Of a DNA stretch of 64,000 nucleotides, positions 1 to 10,935 are shown one piece after another (the stretch's first letter is position 1; each line of letters starts with the position of its first letter). Below the pieces are notes generated by a model. It saw only the letters and a list, made by a program, of their open reading frames with translations, ran no database searches and was not told the DNA's origin. The DNA comes from Verticillium longisporum (taxonomy: Eukaryota; Ascomycota; Sordariomycetes; Glomerellales; Plectosphaerellaceae). The translations under genes were made by a program, and so were the position numbers. The DNA lies in contig JAETXT010000009.1 of assembly GCA_019188255.1 (NCBI GenBank), positions 1,426,001 through 1,490,000 of the forward strand, in the 5' to 3' direction.

Positions 1-555
1 CCAATCGTCAGTCCGACTTGCCCGTCACGCAGGTCAGCCAACGTGCCACGCGCAGTTCGTGTGAAGCAAATTCAATCGAGGCCACCGCAGGGTACCAAGT
101 GCAGCTCAATATCGTCGTCCCTGGTCTCTGACTGTAGACGAGCGTCCCCCGAACCACCCGGGCAATCTTGCAGGCACGCAACAGCCAGCGCCCGTCCCGC
201 ATCGACTTTTCAGGTGCGCAGGGGTACAGCGGTCTCTAATCGGCCTCATCACTAATCCCCATTGGGCCTCTAACCATCATGGCACCCATGACACCCCGGC
301 TGAAGGTGCTTTCAGGTACGTCCATTTCCTGGCTTCAGATTCGTTGCGCTCCCGCCCTTGGACTCCAGCTCCGTCTGTGCGAATCAATCGTACCCCGGCC
401 TTCGACACTCCCCTGACCCATCATCTTGCCCTGCTTTCTCTCCCTCTCTCACATCGTACCAATACTTACCTCGACGCCTGTTCCACTTCTTTGTCTATTT
501 TCAACAACCCCCAAATGTTCAACCGACTCGTTCGGACCCGACACACAAGGCAGCC
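1..555. other. Upstream region, no gene seen
   Basis: This stretch precedes the first gene. Short open frames occur on both strands but none resembles a known protein or carries convincing splice signals. The part from about 380 to 550 is pyrimidine-rich, as expected of a fungal core promoter and 5' leader for the plus-strand gene at 556. Confidence 0.5.
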
Positions 556-3094
556 ATGGAGGATTTTGAACTAACTGTCTGCGTAGTGGGAGGGAATCCG
601 GTTTCAGCGTTTCTTTCATGGCGTCTGCAGGCCTCTAATGCCTGCGACGTAACACTTGTGTGGAAGTCAGGATACGAACATGTTGCCCAATACGGCTTGA
701 CGTTCAAGTAAGTCTAATTTTGCGCGCCATCCTGCTCTACTTCGAGACCTCGACGTAAGCTGACTAGGACTTCAGGTCGTCAACGTTTGGCAACGAGAGG
801 TTCAAGCCCCGCCATGGTATGTTCTTCTTCTCAAATCACAAATGCCAGGCTTGTCGACGACTGACCCGTCGTTCTTTACAGTTGTCCGTGCCCCCGAAGA
901 CGCCGCAGGCCAACGAGATGGCGCATACGACTATGTTATTCTATGTGTGAAGGCCCTACCGGATGTGTATGACCTTGCTGCTGTTATCGATGCCGTTGTC
1001 ACGCCGCAGCACACTTGCATCCTGGTTAACACGACGCATACATTGGGCGTCGAAGCCGCGATCGAAGAACGATTCCCCACAAACGTCGTTCTCTCCCTCG
1101 TATCGAATGCCGAGCTATCACAACTGGGTCAAAGCGAGTTTGAGCACAAAGGTTCGACAGAGGTTTGGGTTGGCCCTGCGAACAAGAACGAGAACATCCC
1201 GGCCTCGATTCAGGAAGACATGGCTCAGGCTCTAGCCATGACGTTGAGCACAGGACAAGTGGATTGCAAGGTTTCCCCCAACATTCGGCAACAACAATAC
1301 GAGAGGGTGATTGGGTATGTTTCCAAGACAAAACTTGCTTCCTCTGTCGCCTGCTAACTTCGGCCGCAGCCCGATCGCATTCCACCCAGCCAGTGTTATA
1401 TTTGAGACGCCCAATCACGTCCAGCTGCTCGAGAAGACTGGTGTTCGCGACCTTGTGTCCGAGGTGATCAACGAAATGTTAGCTCTCGCTTCGGCGCATG
1501 GCTGCAACCTTGACCCTTCCTTCAAGCAAAAACGATCGACGACATGACACAGCCGACAACGACCGAAAGCATCATGTGGCAAGACTTCATCGCCAAGCGT
1601 CCCATGGAAGTCGAGACGTATCTGGGCTCACCCATCAAGCTCGCCAAGGACGCAGGTGTTCCTGTCCCTCGCATCGAGACACTATATGCTGTCATGCACA
1701 ATCTCAACATCGTCAACCGCCAGAGGCCCAAGATCGAGGCGCCCATGGGCCCGTCCTCCCCGAACGCTCCGTCACTGCCTAGGATGTCGTCGCAGATTAG
1801 CATGAACGGAGGAATGCGTCCCATGCCCTCCAACGGCATGCCTAATGGCAACGGCATGCCGCCTCGTGGACCTCGTCCCAGAAATTCGTCGAACCTCGGA
1901 CCAGGCCCAGGTATGAGGCGAGGTCCTCCCTCTGTCAATGGTGGCGGCCCTCCCAACGGGTACGGCGGCCGTCCGTCAATGAACGGGCTGCCCAATGGAT
2001 ACCCTGGCCCAGGATCGCGCGCCCCATCGAGGCGAGGTTCTATGGAAGCAAATGACTTGGAGGAGTTCTCGCACCTAGTCCTTTACGACGATATTCCTGA
2101 GGGAGGAGAGCCGGGTTATGGCCCTGAAGGCGGCGATGTGGGCATCCGTGAGCGTGAATTGGAGCTTCGCCAACGTGAGTTGGCATTACGCGAACAAGAA
2201 ATGCGGATGGGCCGCGGAAGGCGTGGGCCGCCGCCCTCGCGGAGGGGCCCTCATCCGATGCGTCACAGTGCACAGCCGAGCGCTCACGGGGGCTTCGACG
2301 ACGATGACGATGATGACGATTACTTCGATCCGACGAACGCCCCCATCACGCCCATGGCAGACCCAGATAACTTTGACATGATGAGCGTCACGTCGCGGAA
2401 GAACCGGAAAGCGAATGGCCCGAATGGTCCCTCGGCGGCCCAGTTCCGAAAGAACGCCGAATTCGACACGGGCATGCCTGCCTCAAGAGGCGGAAGATTC
2501 CGTCCCAGCTTTGGCCGCAACCGCTCGAGTCAAGTCGTCAACATGCCAAACGTGACGGACAATATTCTTGAGGATCCCCTCATGTCGTGTTCTTCCAACA
2601 GATACGGGACTGTCGATCGGGGTGCAATGCAGGCCGAGTCGAGGGCGAACTCTCTAACAGCTGCCCGACTGGACGAGCTTCAGTACGGCCCTGGCGGTCC
2701 GCCGCCAATGGGCATGAACGGCGGGTTTCCTCGCAGAGCTAGTCAATCTCCAGGAAACCCTTACAGCCCCTCGATGCGCGGGGGCAGGCCGTCTCCTCCT
2801 AACGGCTTCCCTGGCCCCCAGCCGATGAACGGCAGGCGACCCTCGCCCCCGGAGAGCGTTCGGCAGCCTGTGCCCCGATACCCGCCTGGACACGGCAACG
2901 CGGTGGCGCCGCAGCAGGTCGAGCAGCATGTCGGGGTGAGCGGTCTTCACCCACCCAACGCGAAGAATATGAGAAGTCTGACTGGTAGTGCGAGCGCCAG
3001 CGCGGGTAGTGGTGATTCTCACATTGACACAGAGCCATCGGCTCACAGCAGTCAGAGCAGCCTCGGTCCTCGACCGACTGTGGGCGTGCGCTAG
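556..3094 (+). CDS. Ketopantoate reductase (ApbA/PanE)-like protein with long disordered tail
   Basis: Four exons fit: 556-707, 776-816, 882-1314 and 1370-3094, with GTAAGT, GTATGT and GTATGT donors and AG acceptors that keep phase. The product is about 783 aa. Residues 1-260 have a Rossmann-like start (VVGGNPVSAFLSWRL, a degenerate glycine motif). An ApbA_C-like helical domain follows, with HPASVIFETPNHV and later MWQDFIAKRPMEVETYLG. From about 1780 the protein becomes low complexity, rich in Gly, Pro, Met, Asn and Arg, with an acidic DDDDDDDY stretch near 2298. The family normally makes pantoate with NADPH, but the altered dinucleotide motif and the long tail make that activity uncertain. 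The frame breaks in the A5 run at 1528-1532: one more A joins the conserved FKQK segment to the downstream TESIMWQDF segment. This is probably a sequence error. Confidence 0.8.
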
Positions 3095-4332
3095 GTGCTT
3101 CCTTTCGCGACGTACGACGACCACTGAACGAGTTTGACGACACAATGTTCATTATCCCGGTTCACACATCATGCCACTGCATCTCATCAGTCCTTACCTC
3201 GTTATCTAGCAGCAAGCCGATCAAAAGCCATTACAACCGTGTTTGCATCATGACAGAGCCAGGCCGGGCCAGCGAAACTCTACAAGCCGACTCGTCCGAC
3301 GCGCGTCGACCCTCGGCTTCGACACGACGGACACACAAGTCTTGAAGGGAAACTTCAATCTGCTCTTGCAGCCTTAATACGGCCCCTTTACCCACCGACC
3401 GACGGTAGCGGTATCAGGATTCGTGTATCATATGAGACTTTCGGGTCTTCTTTCTTTTGTACGGGTGTTTCCTTGTCATGAACCAACGATGCGGCCATGG
3501 GCCCCCATCTCGGTTAGGAAACCACAAGCAATGAACATAGACAAAGGACAGGGCGTGATTATCTTTTTATTTATTTCTTCAATTCTTCAATACAAGAACG
3601 GGTAAAGTCACCTGTTCGTCCATCATTTGCATGGTTTCAGGTCAGAGGCCATGGGCAAGCAAGCATATGAAAGCAGCGACAGTTAGTGGATGAGGAGAGC
3701 CTCCATCGATTCGGCCCAAAGAGGCTCTTGATTGGCTTGGGTTTTTTTCTTGGCTTTCCGCTTGGGTCGTTCCATCATGCCACTCCCTCTTCGTCTTGAG
3801 GTGACGAGAGAGATTGTCGAATCGGTGCAGTATGAGTCAGGATGGCTCAAGGCGGAGGAAGACTGGAATCCGTTCCGTTGAGGCGGTGACTGCTGATAAC
3901 AGCAGTGACAGGCTAGTTAGGCAGACAGACGGGGAGAAGACATGGCCAGCAGACGGGCCGTAATGAAGCCATTTCAGATTTCTTCCAAGTACATTCTATG
4001 ACGCATAATGTTTGAATTCATTCAAGATATCTACTATGCATGATCTTATCGACCAGCGACTCATGAAATGAGGCAACAGTGTGGCTGCTGAAGCAGCACC
4101 ATCGCTATAAGACAAAGGTGGGGCTCCGCCGACGCGCAGAGTGGGGGTGGGGCACCTGGGTACTGAGGAAGGGGCATATTGCCAGTAAACACCAGCTCAT
4201 CACGACAAACACACGGTAGAACTTGAAGAAACCACCGGCTGAGACCACCAAGCCAGTGTGGATATCTAAACGCATCGCTTATGATATTCCTTGGTTCGAG
4301 GCGCCACCACCAGAGATACGATCACGCTCGCA
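3095..4332. other. Intergenic, no gene seen
   Basis: This holds the 3' flank of the reductase-like gene and the promoter of hsk3. I see no coding frame with family resemblance, no tRNA-like cloverleaf and no long repeat. Confidence 0.5.
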
Positions 4333-4756
4333 ATGACGAGTCGCAGCTTCGGCACCTCCAACGCGAGTGGCTTTCAGAGGAGCGACGCCTCGCGTCCGTC
4401 CCTGGCAACCTCGGGGAGCGCCGTCAAGAACCGCCAGCTGGTGCGTCCCCCCTTTCCCCCCCCAACCTTTCCCCTTGCCCCCGAAGCCCGGAGTCCGGAG
4501 GGGTGGCATGCGCCGAGAAGTGATGATGGAACAACTCCCACCCAAGCTGACAACATGACGGCAGACGCACCTCCACGCGCAGCTCGCGCAGCTTTCCGCC
4601 AACTTGGCTGACACGGACAACCTCGTGCGCATGACGAGCGTGCAGGCGGAGAGCATGCGGGGGCTCGGCAGCTGGCATGGCGGCCTGTTCATGGCGGCGA
4701 GCAAGGTGCTCGGGGAGGAGGCGATCAATCGGGAGCAGGGAGGTCAGCAACGATGA
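4333..4756 (+). CDS. hsk3: DASH complex subunit Hsk3
   Basis: Two exons, 4333-4440 and 4565-4756 (donor GTGCGT, acceptor GCAG, phase 0), give 99 aa. The N-terminal 36 residues are Ser/Arg-rich. Exon 2 has the compact helical Hsk3 signature: HLHAQLAQLSANLADTDNL, then VRMTSVQAESMRGLGSWHG and LFMAASKVLGEE. The DASH/Dam1 complex couples kinetochores to microtubule plus ends during mitosis, and Hsk3 is one of its smallest subunits, so 99 aa is a normal size. The start was chosen because it gives the MTSRS-type N-terminus common in filamentous fungi and a good context (gcaATGa). The identification rests on resemblance to the family as I know it; the protein is short, so it is strong but not absolute. 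Confidence 0.8.
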
Positions 4757-5293
4757 TCCGTTTTTCTTCTTCGTTTGATTTTCTTGGGCGGTTGCTCGTG
4801 TTGGAAGCGGAGCTGGGGGATGACGCGGCTTGTACTATGAATTATGAATTTGGGTCACGAGAGATGGATGACGGCCCTATGGGCAGCGTAGATGGTTCTT
4901 CTTTCATGAGAAATGGGTATCATTGTAATGGCTATGGTTCTCTTCTCTCTTCGGCGTGTAGATGTGTATATGCGACGGCTCTGGCCGTATATCACAGGGC
5001 AGGCCGACTCCTGATTCAATGTGCTGAAGGCATCTCTGCCTGCCTGTTGGTCTCAGTCGCCTTGCAGCCGCGCGGATTCGTCGCATGCTTCGGCAAGCCC
5101 AAGAGGACATGGCAATTAAAGACGGCGCTGGCCACGTAAGATATGGGACGTCATTCATGGTGATTGGTGCGCACGGAAAGCTCCATGGAGGCTCAACCGC
5201 GTCCGTCCTGTCTAGTCGGGTTGCCATCATATAAGGTGGCCATTTCAGAGACTGAGGAGTTGTGTGCTCTTCTTTCAGACAACAAGACTCGGC
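4757..5293. other. Convergent 3' region, no gene seen
   Basis: This lies between the ends of hsk3 (plus) and rpr2 (minus). It should hold both 3' UTRs and terminators. The open frames crossing it lack codon bias and family resemblance. Confidence 0.5.
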
Positions 5294-5785
5294 TCAGCCG
5301 GCATCTTGCACATGGCCGTCGAGGGATGCATCCCCCCTTAATGCCCGCCGTTTCTGCCTCGGACAGTTAACTGGGAACCTCTTGGCGTGGCCGCATGTGT
5401 GGCACTTCATGACCATGACGTCGGCCCATGGTTTCCTCCCCTGCTTGCTCAGATTCTCAATCGTCGTCGTGCAGTTGTGGCCTTCGATGAGAAACGCATC
5501 GCAGGCTTTGCACACGGTCCTTCTCATGGCGGGCGTTGGTCTGATGACCACTTTTTTGGAGACGGCACTGATATCGGCGACTAACCGACGGGCCACATTC
5601 TCGTGTCCGGGGTTCTTCGCATCTTCTGTCATTGCTGATGGACTGTGCTTGTCGAATCCTTGAGCACTCGTCTTTGCAGCATTCTGTACTGCAAGATAGG
5701 CGGCCGCTTGATGGAGGTAGTTGATGCGCGTGTACTGCTGTCTGTTCTGGACGTTCTCACTCGGCTTCTTCTTGGCCTTTGCCAT
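5294..5785 (-). CDS. rpr2: RNase P/MRP protein subunit Rpr2/Rpp21/Snm1 family
   Basis: A single uninterrupted exon of 163 aa. The N-terminus is MAKAKKKPSENVQNRQQYTRINYLHQAA, a lysine-rich start followed by the conserved helical RIxYLHQAA segment. A four-cysteine zinc site follows: VCKACDAFLIEGHNC and later KCHTCGHAKRFPV (CxxC...CxxC). This is the arrangement in the Rpr2/Rpp21/Snm1 family, protein subunits of RNase P (5' maturation of tRNA) or RNase MRP. The gene is divergent from sub2, with a 620-bp shared upstream region, and convergent with hsk3. Whether it is the RNase P form (Rpr2) or MRP form (Snm1) cannot be settled from sequence alone; Rpr2 is favoured by size and the RxxYLxxAA helix. 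Confidence 0.8.
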   Translation of the reverse strand: MAKAKKKPSENVQNRQQYTRINYLHQAAAYLAVQNAAKTSAQGFDKHSPSAMTEDAKNPGHENVARRLVADISAVSKKVVIRPTPAMRRTVCKACDAFLIEGHNCTTTIENLSKQGRKPWADVMVMKCHTCGHAKRFPVNCPRQKRRALRGDASLDGHVQDAG

Positions 5786-6405
5786 GACGAGTTTCTCTTC
5801 GCCTGATTGACGCCCGTGCTTGTTGATCTGTCGTTACCGTACTGTCTCGTACCGTCTGTGATGGTATACTTGATTCTTCAGTCAAAGTGATCTTCAGTAA
5901 GTGAATCATGAAAAAGCCACAGCGATCAGAAGAAAAGATGAGTCAGCGCCTCCCGAAACGTGGCGAAACGCTCCTGGGTGCCTGGTGCCTTGGGTGCTCC
6001 TTCCTTGCCTTTGCCTTTGCCTTTGCCTTTGCTCCCCAAGAACGGCGCTAGTCCTCAATCAGACAAAGAGCACAGCCTCACGTGATCGCGTTCAGCCCAG
6101 CTCGCCCAGGAAAGCTTTTGACCGTGCAACTGCCTCGCCCACCTTGCCGCATCAGCTTCCTCCCTCCACTCAACCCGACCCCATCGCAACGCGTCCCTAC
6201 ACCGTTGCCCTCCATCGACCTTTCACCCCTCCATCTCCAGCAATCAGCCAACACTTTTCGTCGTGTTGCAGTAGAGCTTCTTCTCTTCTTCTTCACGCCC
6301 AAGTTGCATCACCGCTCTCGACCAGGCTCCGCTCCTGATCGATCCGTACTACATCGGGCCCATCCCAACACGCATCTCCAGTCCCCGCTTCACAACACCG
6401 CCAAC
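5786..6405. promoter_or_regulatory. Divergent promoter region between rpr2 and sub2
   Basis: This 620-bp interval separates the two start codons. It contains a short hexanucleotide run (about four and a half copies of TTTGCC, near 6003-6031) and pyrimidine-rich DNA towards the sub2 start at 6406. No specific factor site is assigned. Confidence 0.4.
6003..6031. repeat. TTTGCC hexanucleotide microsatellite
   Basis: Consecutive copies of the hexamer TTTGCC are visible in the rpr2/sub2 divergent promoter. It is pyrimidine-rich on the plus strand. Confidence 0.75.
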
Positions 6406-8471
6406 ATGTCCGGCCAGCAGGAAGAGGACCTCATCGTCTACTCGGATGAGGAGCTCCAGTCAAACGGGACGGCCGCCGCCTCCAACGGCAAGAAGGGCGC
6501 CGCCGATGCCGCTGCCACTGGTAACAGTGTCGACAAGAAGGGCAGCTACGTCGGCATTCACGCCACCGGTTTCCGCGACTTTCTGCTGAAGCCCGAACTT
6601 CTTCGTGCCATCGGTGATTGCGGCTTCGAGCATCCCTCGGAGGGTCAGTCATGAGTCCATACCCTAACCCGTCCATCTCATCATCATCACCCCCTCCCCG
6701 TCAAAACGTCCGTCCATCGCGCGAAGCCAAGTCCATCGATTTCCAAGCCATCTATCTCGTCTTGCCGGATCCTCGAAAGAAGCCAAATGAACAAGTCTTC
6801 ACGGACACGGTACTTCAGTACATGGAAGTGGCCTCGTCCGTTTTCTTTCCAGAGAGCATGGTCGTCATCGTCGCCGCCTTGGGGACTGAGGCGGCCCACG
6901 TCGTCTCTGTGACCCCAAGGGCGCAGACACCTGTTAGGGCTGTTTCTTGCCAGACAAGTCTCCCGCATCGCGCGTCGAGAGCTCGAGAAGAACCCGCCAC
7001 GCCGACTCGCACGCCGGCCTCAGTCAGGTCGGATGTGCAGAGGCGGCGAACGTCCTGTGCGACTTGGTTCGTCTTCATGTCACGAAAAATCGATTTCGGG
7101 GCCATTTGGGGGCGGCACCCAAGGAGGAAATGGCAAACGCGGCAACGCAATTCTCTTGGCAAACGACACGGCACGATACATGGCTCCCGCGCTGATGGAC
7201 GGACCTTTCGACCTGCTCATCGTCCTTCCGTTCACTCTTGGAATCCTATCTAACGTCGGTCGATCGAACAGTCCAGCAAACCTGCATCCCCCAGGCCCTC
7301 CTCGGTGGTGACATCATCTGCCAGGCCAAGTCTGGTCTCGGAAAGACGGCCGTCTTTGTCCTGACGACCCTCCAGCAGGTCGAGCCCGTCGCTGGCGAGG
7401 TCTCCGTCCTCGTCATGTGCCACACTCGTGAGCTGGCCTTCCAGATCCGCAACGAGTACAACCGCTTCAGCAAGTACATGCCCGATATCAAGACGGGCGT
7501 CTTCTACGGTGGTACGCCCATCCAGAAGGATGTTGAGACGATCAAGAACAAGGTCACCTGCCCTCACATCATTGTCGGCACCCCCGGTCGTCTGAACGCC
7601 CTCGTCCGCGACAAGGTGCTTCGCCTCGGCAGCGTCAGGATCTTTGTTCTCGACGAGTGCGACAAGATGCTCGACCAGATTGGTAAGTCTGTCTGTTGCG
7701 GGACACGGCCGAGAGCTCTACTGACACCGACCAGACATGCGTAGGGACGTACAGGAAATCTTCCGGGCCACGCCCACCCAGAAGCAGGTCATGATGTTCT
7801 CGGCCACTCTTTCCGACGAGGTCAAGCCCATCTGCAAGAAGTTTATGCAGAACCCGACCGAGCACTACGTCGACGAGGACACGAAGCTCACGCTCCACGG
7901 TCTTCAGCAGTACTACATCAAGCTCGAGGAGCGTGAGAAGAACCGCAAGCTCAACGAGCTCCTCGACGACCTGCAGTTCAACCAGGTCATCATCTTCGTC
8001 AAGAGCACGCTGCGCGCCACCGAGCTTGACAAGCTGTTGCGCGAGTGCAACTTCCCTCGATCGCCGTGCACTCGGGCGTGTCGCAGGAGGAGCGTATTCG
8101 CCGCTACAAGGAGTTCAAGGACTTCAACAAGCGCATCTGTGTCGCCACGGACGTCTTTGGACGTGGTATCGATATTGAGCGTATCAACCTGGCCATCAAC
8201 TATGATCTGCCCGGTGATGCTGATTCGTACCTCCACCGCGTCGGCCGTGCCGGTCGTTTCGGCACCAAGGGTCTCGCCATCTCCTTTGTCAGCACTGACG
8301 GCGACAAGGAGGTGCTGGCCGCGATCGAGAAGCGCTTCGAGGTCGCTCTTCCGTATGTTCCGCCCCCCCCTTTTGTGCCATGCAACGCTGGAGCTCTGGT
8401 ATACTAACTGTGCTCTTTCTAGTGAGTTTCCCAAGGACGGCGTCGATCCCGCCACGTACATGGCCTCTTAG
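6406..8471 (+). CDS. sub2: DECD-box RNA helicase Sub2 (UAP56)
   Basis: Exons 6406-6643, 7272-7682, 7735-8352 and 8423-8471 give about 438 aa, the usual Sub2 length. The helicase motifs are intact: the Walker A region reads [13 protein letters not shown], then [25 protein letters not shown], and C-terminal [12 protein letters not shown] and [14 protein letters not shown] rather than DEAD separates Sub2/UAP56 from eIF4A. Sub2 acts in spliceosome assembly and couples transcription to mRNA export through TREX. Introns have GTCAGT, GTAAGT and GTATGT donors; the first intron is 628 nt while the others are 52 and 70 nt. The frame is broken in the CCC run at 8054-8056, between NFP and [13 protein letters not shown]; one extra C restores it. 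Sub2 is normally essential, so this is almost certainly a base-calling error. Confidence 0.93.
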
Positions 8472-8765
8472 GCTCTTTCGTATGACGTTTGGGTCTTCTA
8501 GCTGCGCTGCTGTTTTATGTGCTTGTTTTTTTTTCGAGGAAGGAATTTCGGGTACAGGGGTCTGCTTAGGTTGTTCGACACGAGGGATGGGTCGCAACGG
8601 GGGAAAGATTAAAAAAAGGCAGTCTCAACCATTCAGTCCTTCGGCGTACGGGGTGCCGTCCCAATGTCACAGGACGTCTGGATGCGTGTCAAGTCAGCAA
8701 AAAGACCAAAATACCAAGAACCCCCGCGCATGTGACTCGATTGCTCGGTCCACACACACAGGGGT

Positions 8766-9395
8766 GCTGGAGATGCCTATAGAACTGATCGGCCTTCTGA
8801 TGCAGGGCTTAGGCTTAGACAATATAAAGGCAGACCTCATCCCATTGAACCTAGCAGTCTCCGGAATGCTAACCTAGGCCCGCATCCTCCTGAGCCCAAA
8901 GCATGAAGCGGAGTCGTTGGCTTATGACCCCTCGAATAGACGCATCACCGTCAATTATGAGGTACCGACTATCTCCCTGGCTGCCTTCCTAGCCTATTAC
9001 GTTACATGAACTACACGGAATAGCTTTGTTTATGCACCTATTCCGATTCACGCATGCCCGATACACAGAGGACCGATCCCACTTGATACATGGCGCATTA
9101 AACGTGGAGGCCGGGTGGCTCAACCAGGAACGCGTCCTGGAACTATACCGCCAACTGAACCTGATGGAAGACTAGTAGATGCCCATCCTACCCTCCTTGA
9201 TGCCCGGCTCCTGCATCCCTAACACTAGGGCTCTACCCTGCCTTTGCGGCCGACGAGGACGAAGTCGGAGATGTGGAACTAATGCCAGCAGTGTAGACCC
9301 TGGGATTCCCTCACTACCCAAGGGAGTGGGACTCGGCGATGAGGGAGGTCGTACGCCTGGAAGTCATGTGCCAGGGACAACTGGATGGTCACACA
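8766..9395 (+). pseudogene. Decayed coding relic of unknown family
   Basis: Between sub2 and the polygalacturonase lies a stretch that reads like degraded protein-coding DNA. One frame runs from about 8770 through a TAG at 8875 and on to a TGA near 9007, keeping a protein-like composition (segments such as PIELIGLLMQGLGLDN and SLAAFLAYYV). In other frames, segments such as GWLNQERVLELYRQLN and HYPREWDSAMREVVRL look similarly protein-like. I do not recognise the family. The several stops and frame changes argue for an old relic rather than a working gene. It could be chance. Confidence 0.3.
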
Positions 9396-9612
9396 CATAC
9401 ACACACTATGCAACAGTGATCATGACAGAAGCCGCGAACAGACTGCTGGTTTGGATACAGGGCGACACATGCACAGCAGGCGACAAGTGGAGAGCCTGGT
9501 GCGTATTATCATTAACCGCTCGATCTGTATCATGGCGGGACAAGGCCACCCGGCGTCTTTCTTCCGTGGCATCACATGGCATGGCATGGCCTTTGCTCGA
9601 GGCCGGCGGCGC

Positions 9613-10935
9613 TCACCCCGGAATGCAGCCCTTGCCGCCGAGCTGCAGCAGCGACTCCTCGACGTTGCGGCACTGCCACTCGGGGGCCTTGCCGGACGGG
9701 GTCTTGAGGTCAATGTCCCAGGCGCGAATGTTGTCGCACGTGTCGGGGGTGGAGCAGATGAGGGCGCCGGCGCGGGGGTCGTAGCGCTTGGAGACGGTGC
9801 CGGTAAAGTCCTTGAAGACGACGTCGGTGATGCGCATGAGGGAGGGGAACTCGGCGCAGCGCGTGGCGTTCTTCTCGCCGTAGCACTGGTCGATGCGGAT
9901 GGCGGCGTCGTTGTTGCGCGAGTGGAAGCGCTCGTAGGTCACGTTGCGGACGTAGCCGGCGCCGCCGCCGCCGCCGAGGCCCGGCTGGAAGTCCGTCTCG
10001 GAGCCGGGCCAGACCTTGAGGCGGGCGCCGTCGACGGCGTTGGACATGGACGTGTTGTAGATGTACAGGTTCTCGACCACGTCGAAGAACTCGGGGTACT
10101 GGCCCAGCGAGCCGACGGAGATGCCGTGCGACGAGTTGCAGGTGAGGCCCTGGACGATGACGTTTGTGCTGTTGGGCTTGAAGGAGACGCAGTCGTCGTC
10201 GTGGTCGAGGTGCGAGTTTTGGATGACAATGTTGTCGGACCGGTACGTGTCCCAGCCGTCGAGGTTCTTGGCCTCGTTGGCGGACGACGAGCGGGCGAAG
10301 ATGTCAATGTCCGAGATGAGCACGTCGGACGAGTTGGCGATGAGGTTGTGCCAGTTGGGCGAGTTGCGCAGCTTGAGGCCCGTCACGGAGCCGCCGCGGA
10401 GGCCGTCGGTGACGAAGAGGATGGGCCGCTGCAGCGTCTTGTTGGCGGCGAAGCGGTCGTACCAGGCCTGGCCGTTGCCGTCGAGCGTGCCGACGCCGGC
10501 GCCGTAGATGTGCACGTCCTCGCCGCCAAACACCCACCAGGTCGAGGCGCCCTGGAACTGGTACTTGAAGGTGCGCGGCAGCCAGTAGTCAATGTCGTCG
10601 CAGAAGCGCACCGTGCCCGTCATGGCGACGTCGACGTGGCGGAGGAAGCGGAGGTCGAGGGGCTCGCAGATGGTGTACTCGCGGTCGAGCACGACGGTGC
10701 CGCCGTCGTTGCACGCCTCGAACGCCGCGAGGATCTTCTTCGAGTCGTCGCGGCCCTCGGTGCAGCTGGGCTTGACGAAGCCCGTCTTGGTGCGCGGCGT
10801 CGACGCCGGGAACGCCTTGTAGGGCTTCAGCGGGTGCGCCTCGGCGTGCGGCCGCTCGATGAAGTCGCGCGCGGCCGCTGTCGAGGCGAGGGCCGCGAGG
10901 GCGAGGGCGAGGGCGAGGGACGCGAGGGAGCGCAT
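9613..10935 (-). CDS. Secreted exopolygalacturonase, GH28
   Basis: One intronless frame of 440 aa. Residues 1-22 are a signal peptide (Ala/Leu-rich core ending in STAAARD). The rest is a right-handed parallel beta-helix of GH28. Catalytic motifs are visible: an Asp-rich loop SHLDHDDDCVSFK, the His loop SSHGISVGSLGQ and the Arg-Lys site GARLKVWPG. The SLGQYPE and VKDFTG-like surroundings match fungal exo-acting enzymes that release galacturonic acid from chain ends. Several NxS/T sites suggest N-glycosylation, and C-terminal cysteines can form disulfides. The gene is divergent from a pectin methylesterase, which would de-esterify pectin and so feed this enzyme. Codon use is strongly GC-ending, as in neighbouring genes, so there is no sign of recent transfer. 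Confidence 0.93.
   Translation of the reverse strand: MRSLASLALALALAALASTAAARDFIERPHAEAHPLKPYKAFPASTPRTKTGFVKPSCTEGRDDSKKILAAFEACNDGGTVVLDREYTICEPLDLRFLRHVDVAMTGTVRFCDDIDYWLPRTFKYQFQGASTWWVFGGEDVHIYGAGVGTLDGNGQAWYDRFAANKTLQRPILFVTDGLRGGSVTGLKLRNSPNWHNLIANSSDVLISDIDIFARSSSANEAKNLDGWDTYRSDNIVIQNSHLDHDDDCVSFKPNSTNVIVQGLTCNSSHGISVGSLGQYPEFFDVVENLYIYNTSMSNAVDGARLKVWPGSETDFQPGLGGGGGAGYVRNVTYERFHSRNNDAAIRIDQCYGEKNATRCAEFPSLMRITDVVFKDFTGTVSKRYDPRAGALICSTPDTCDNIRAWDIDLKTPSGKAPEWQCRNVEESLLQLGGKGCIPG

Noticed and set aside
6618..7253. 211-aa open frame in the first sub2 intron
   Set aside because: It overlaps an intron with good donor and acceptor that joins conserved Sub2 protein. Its Ser/Arg/Pro-rich composition looks random.
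8041..8060. Programmed ribosomal frameshift in sub2
   Set aside because: No slippery heptamer or downstream pseudoknot is evident, and the same kind of one-base loss recurs in many unrelated genes here.
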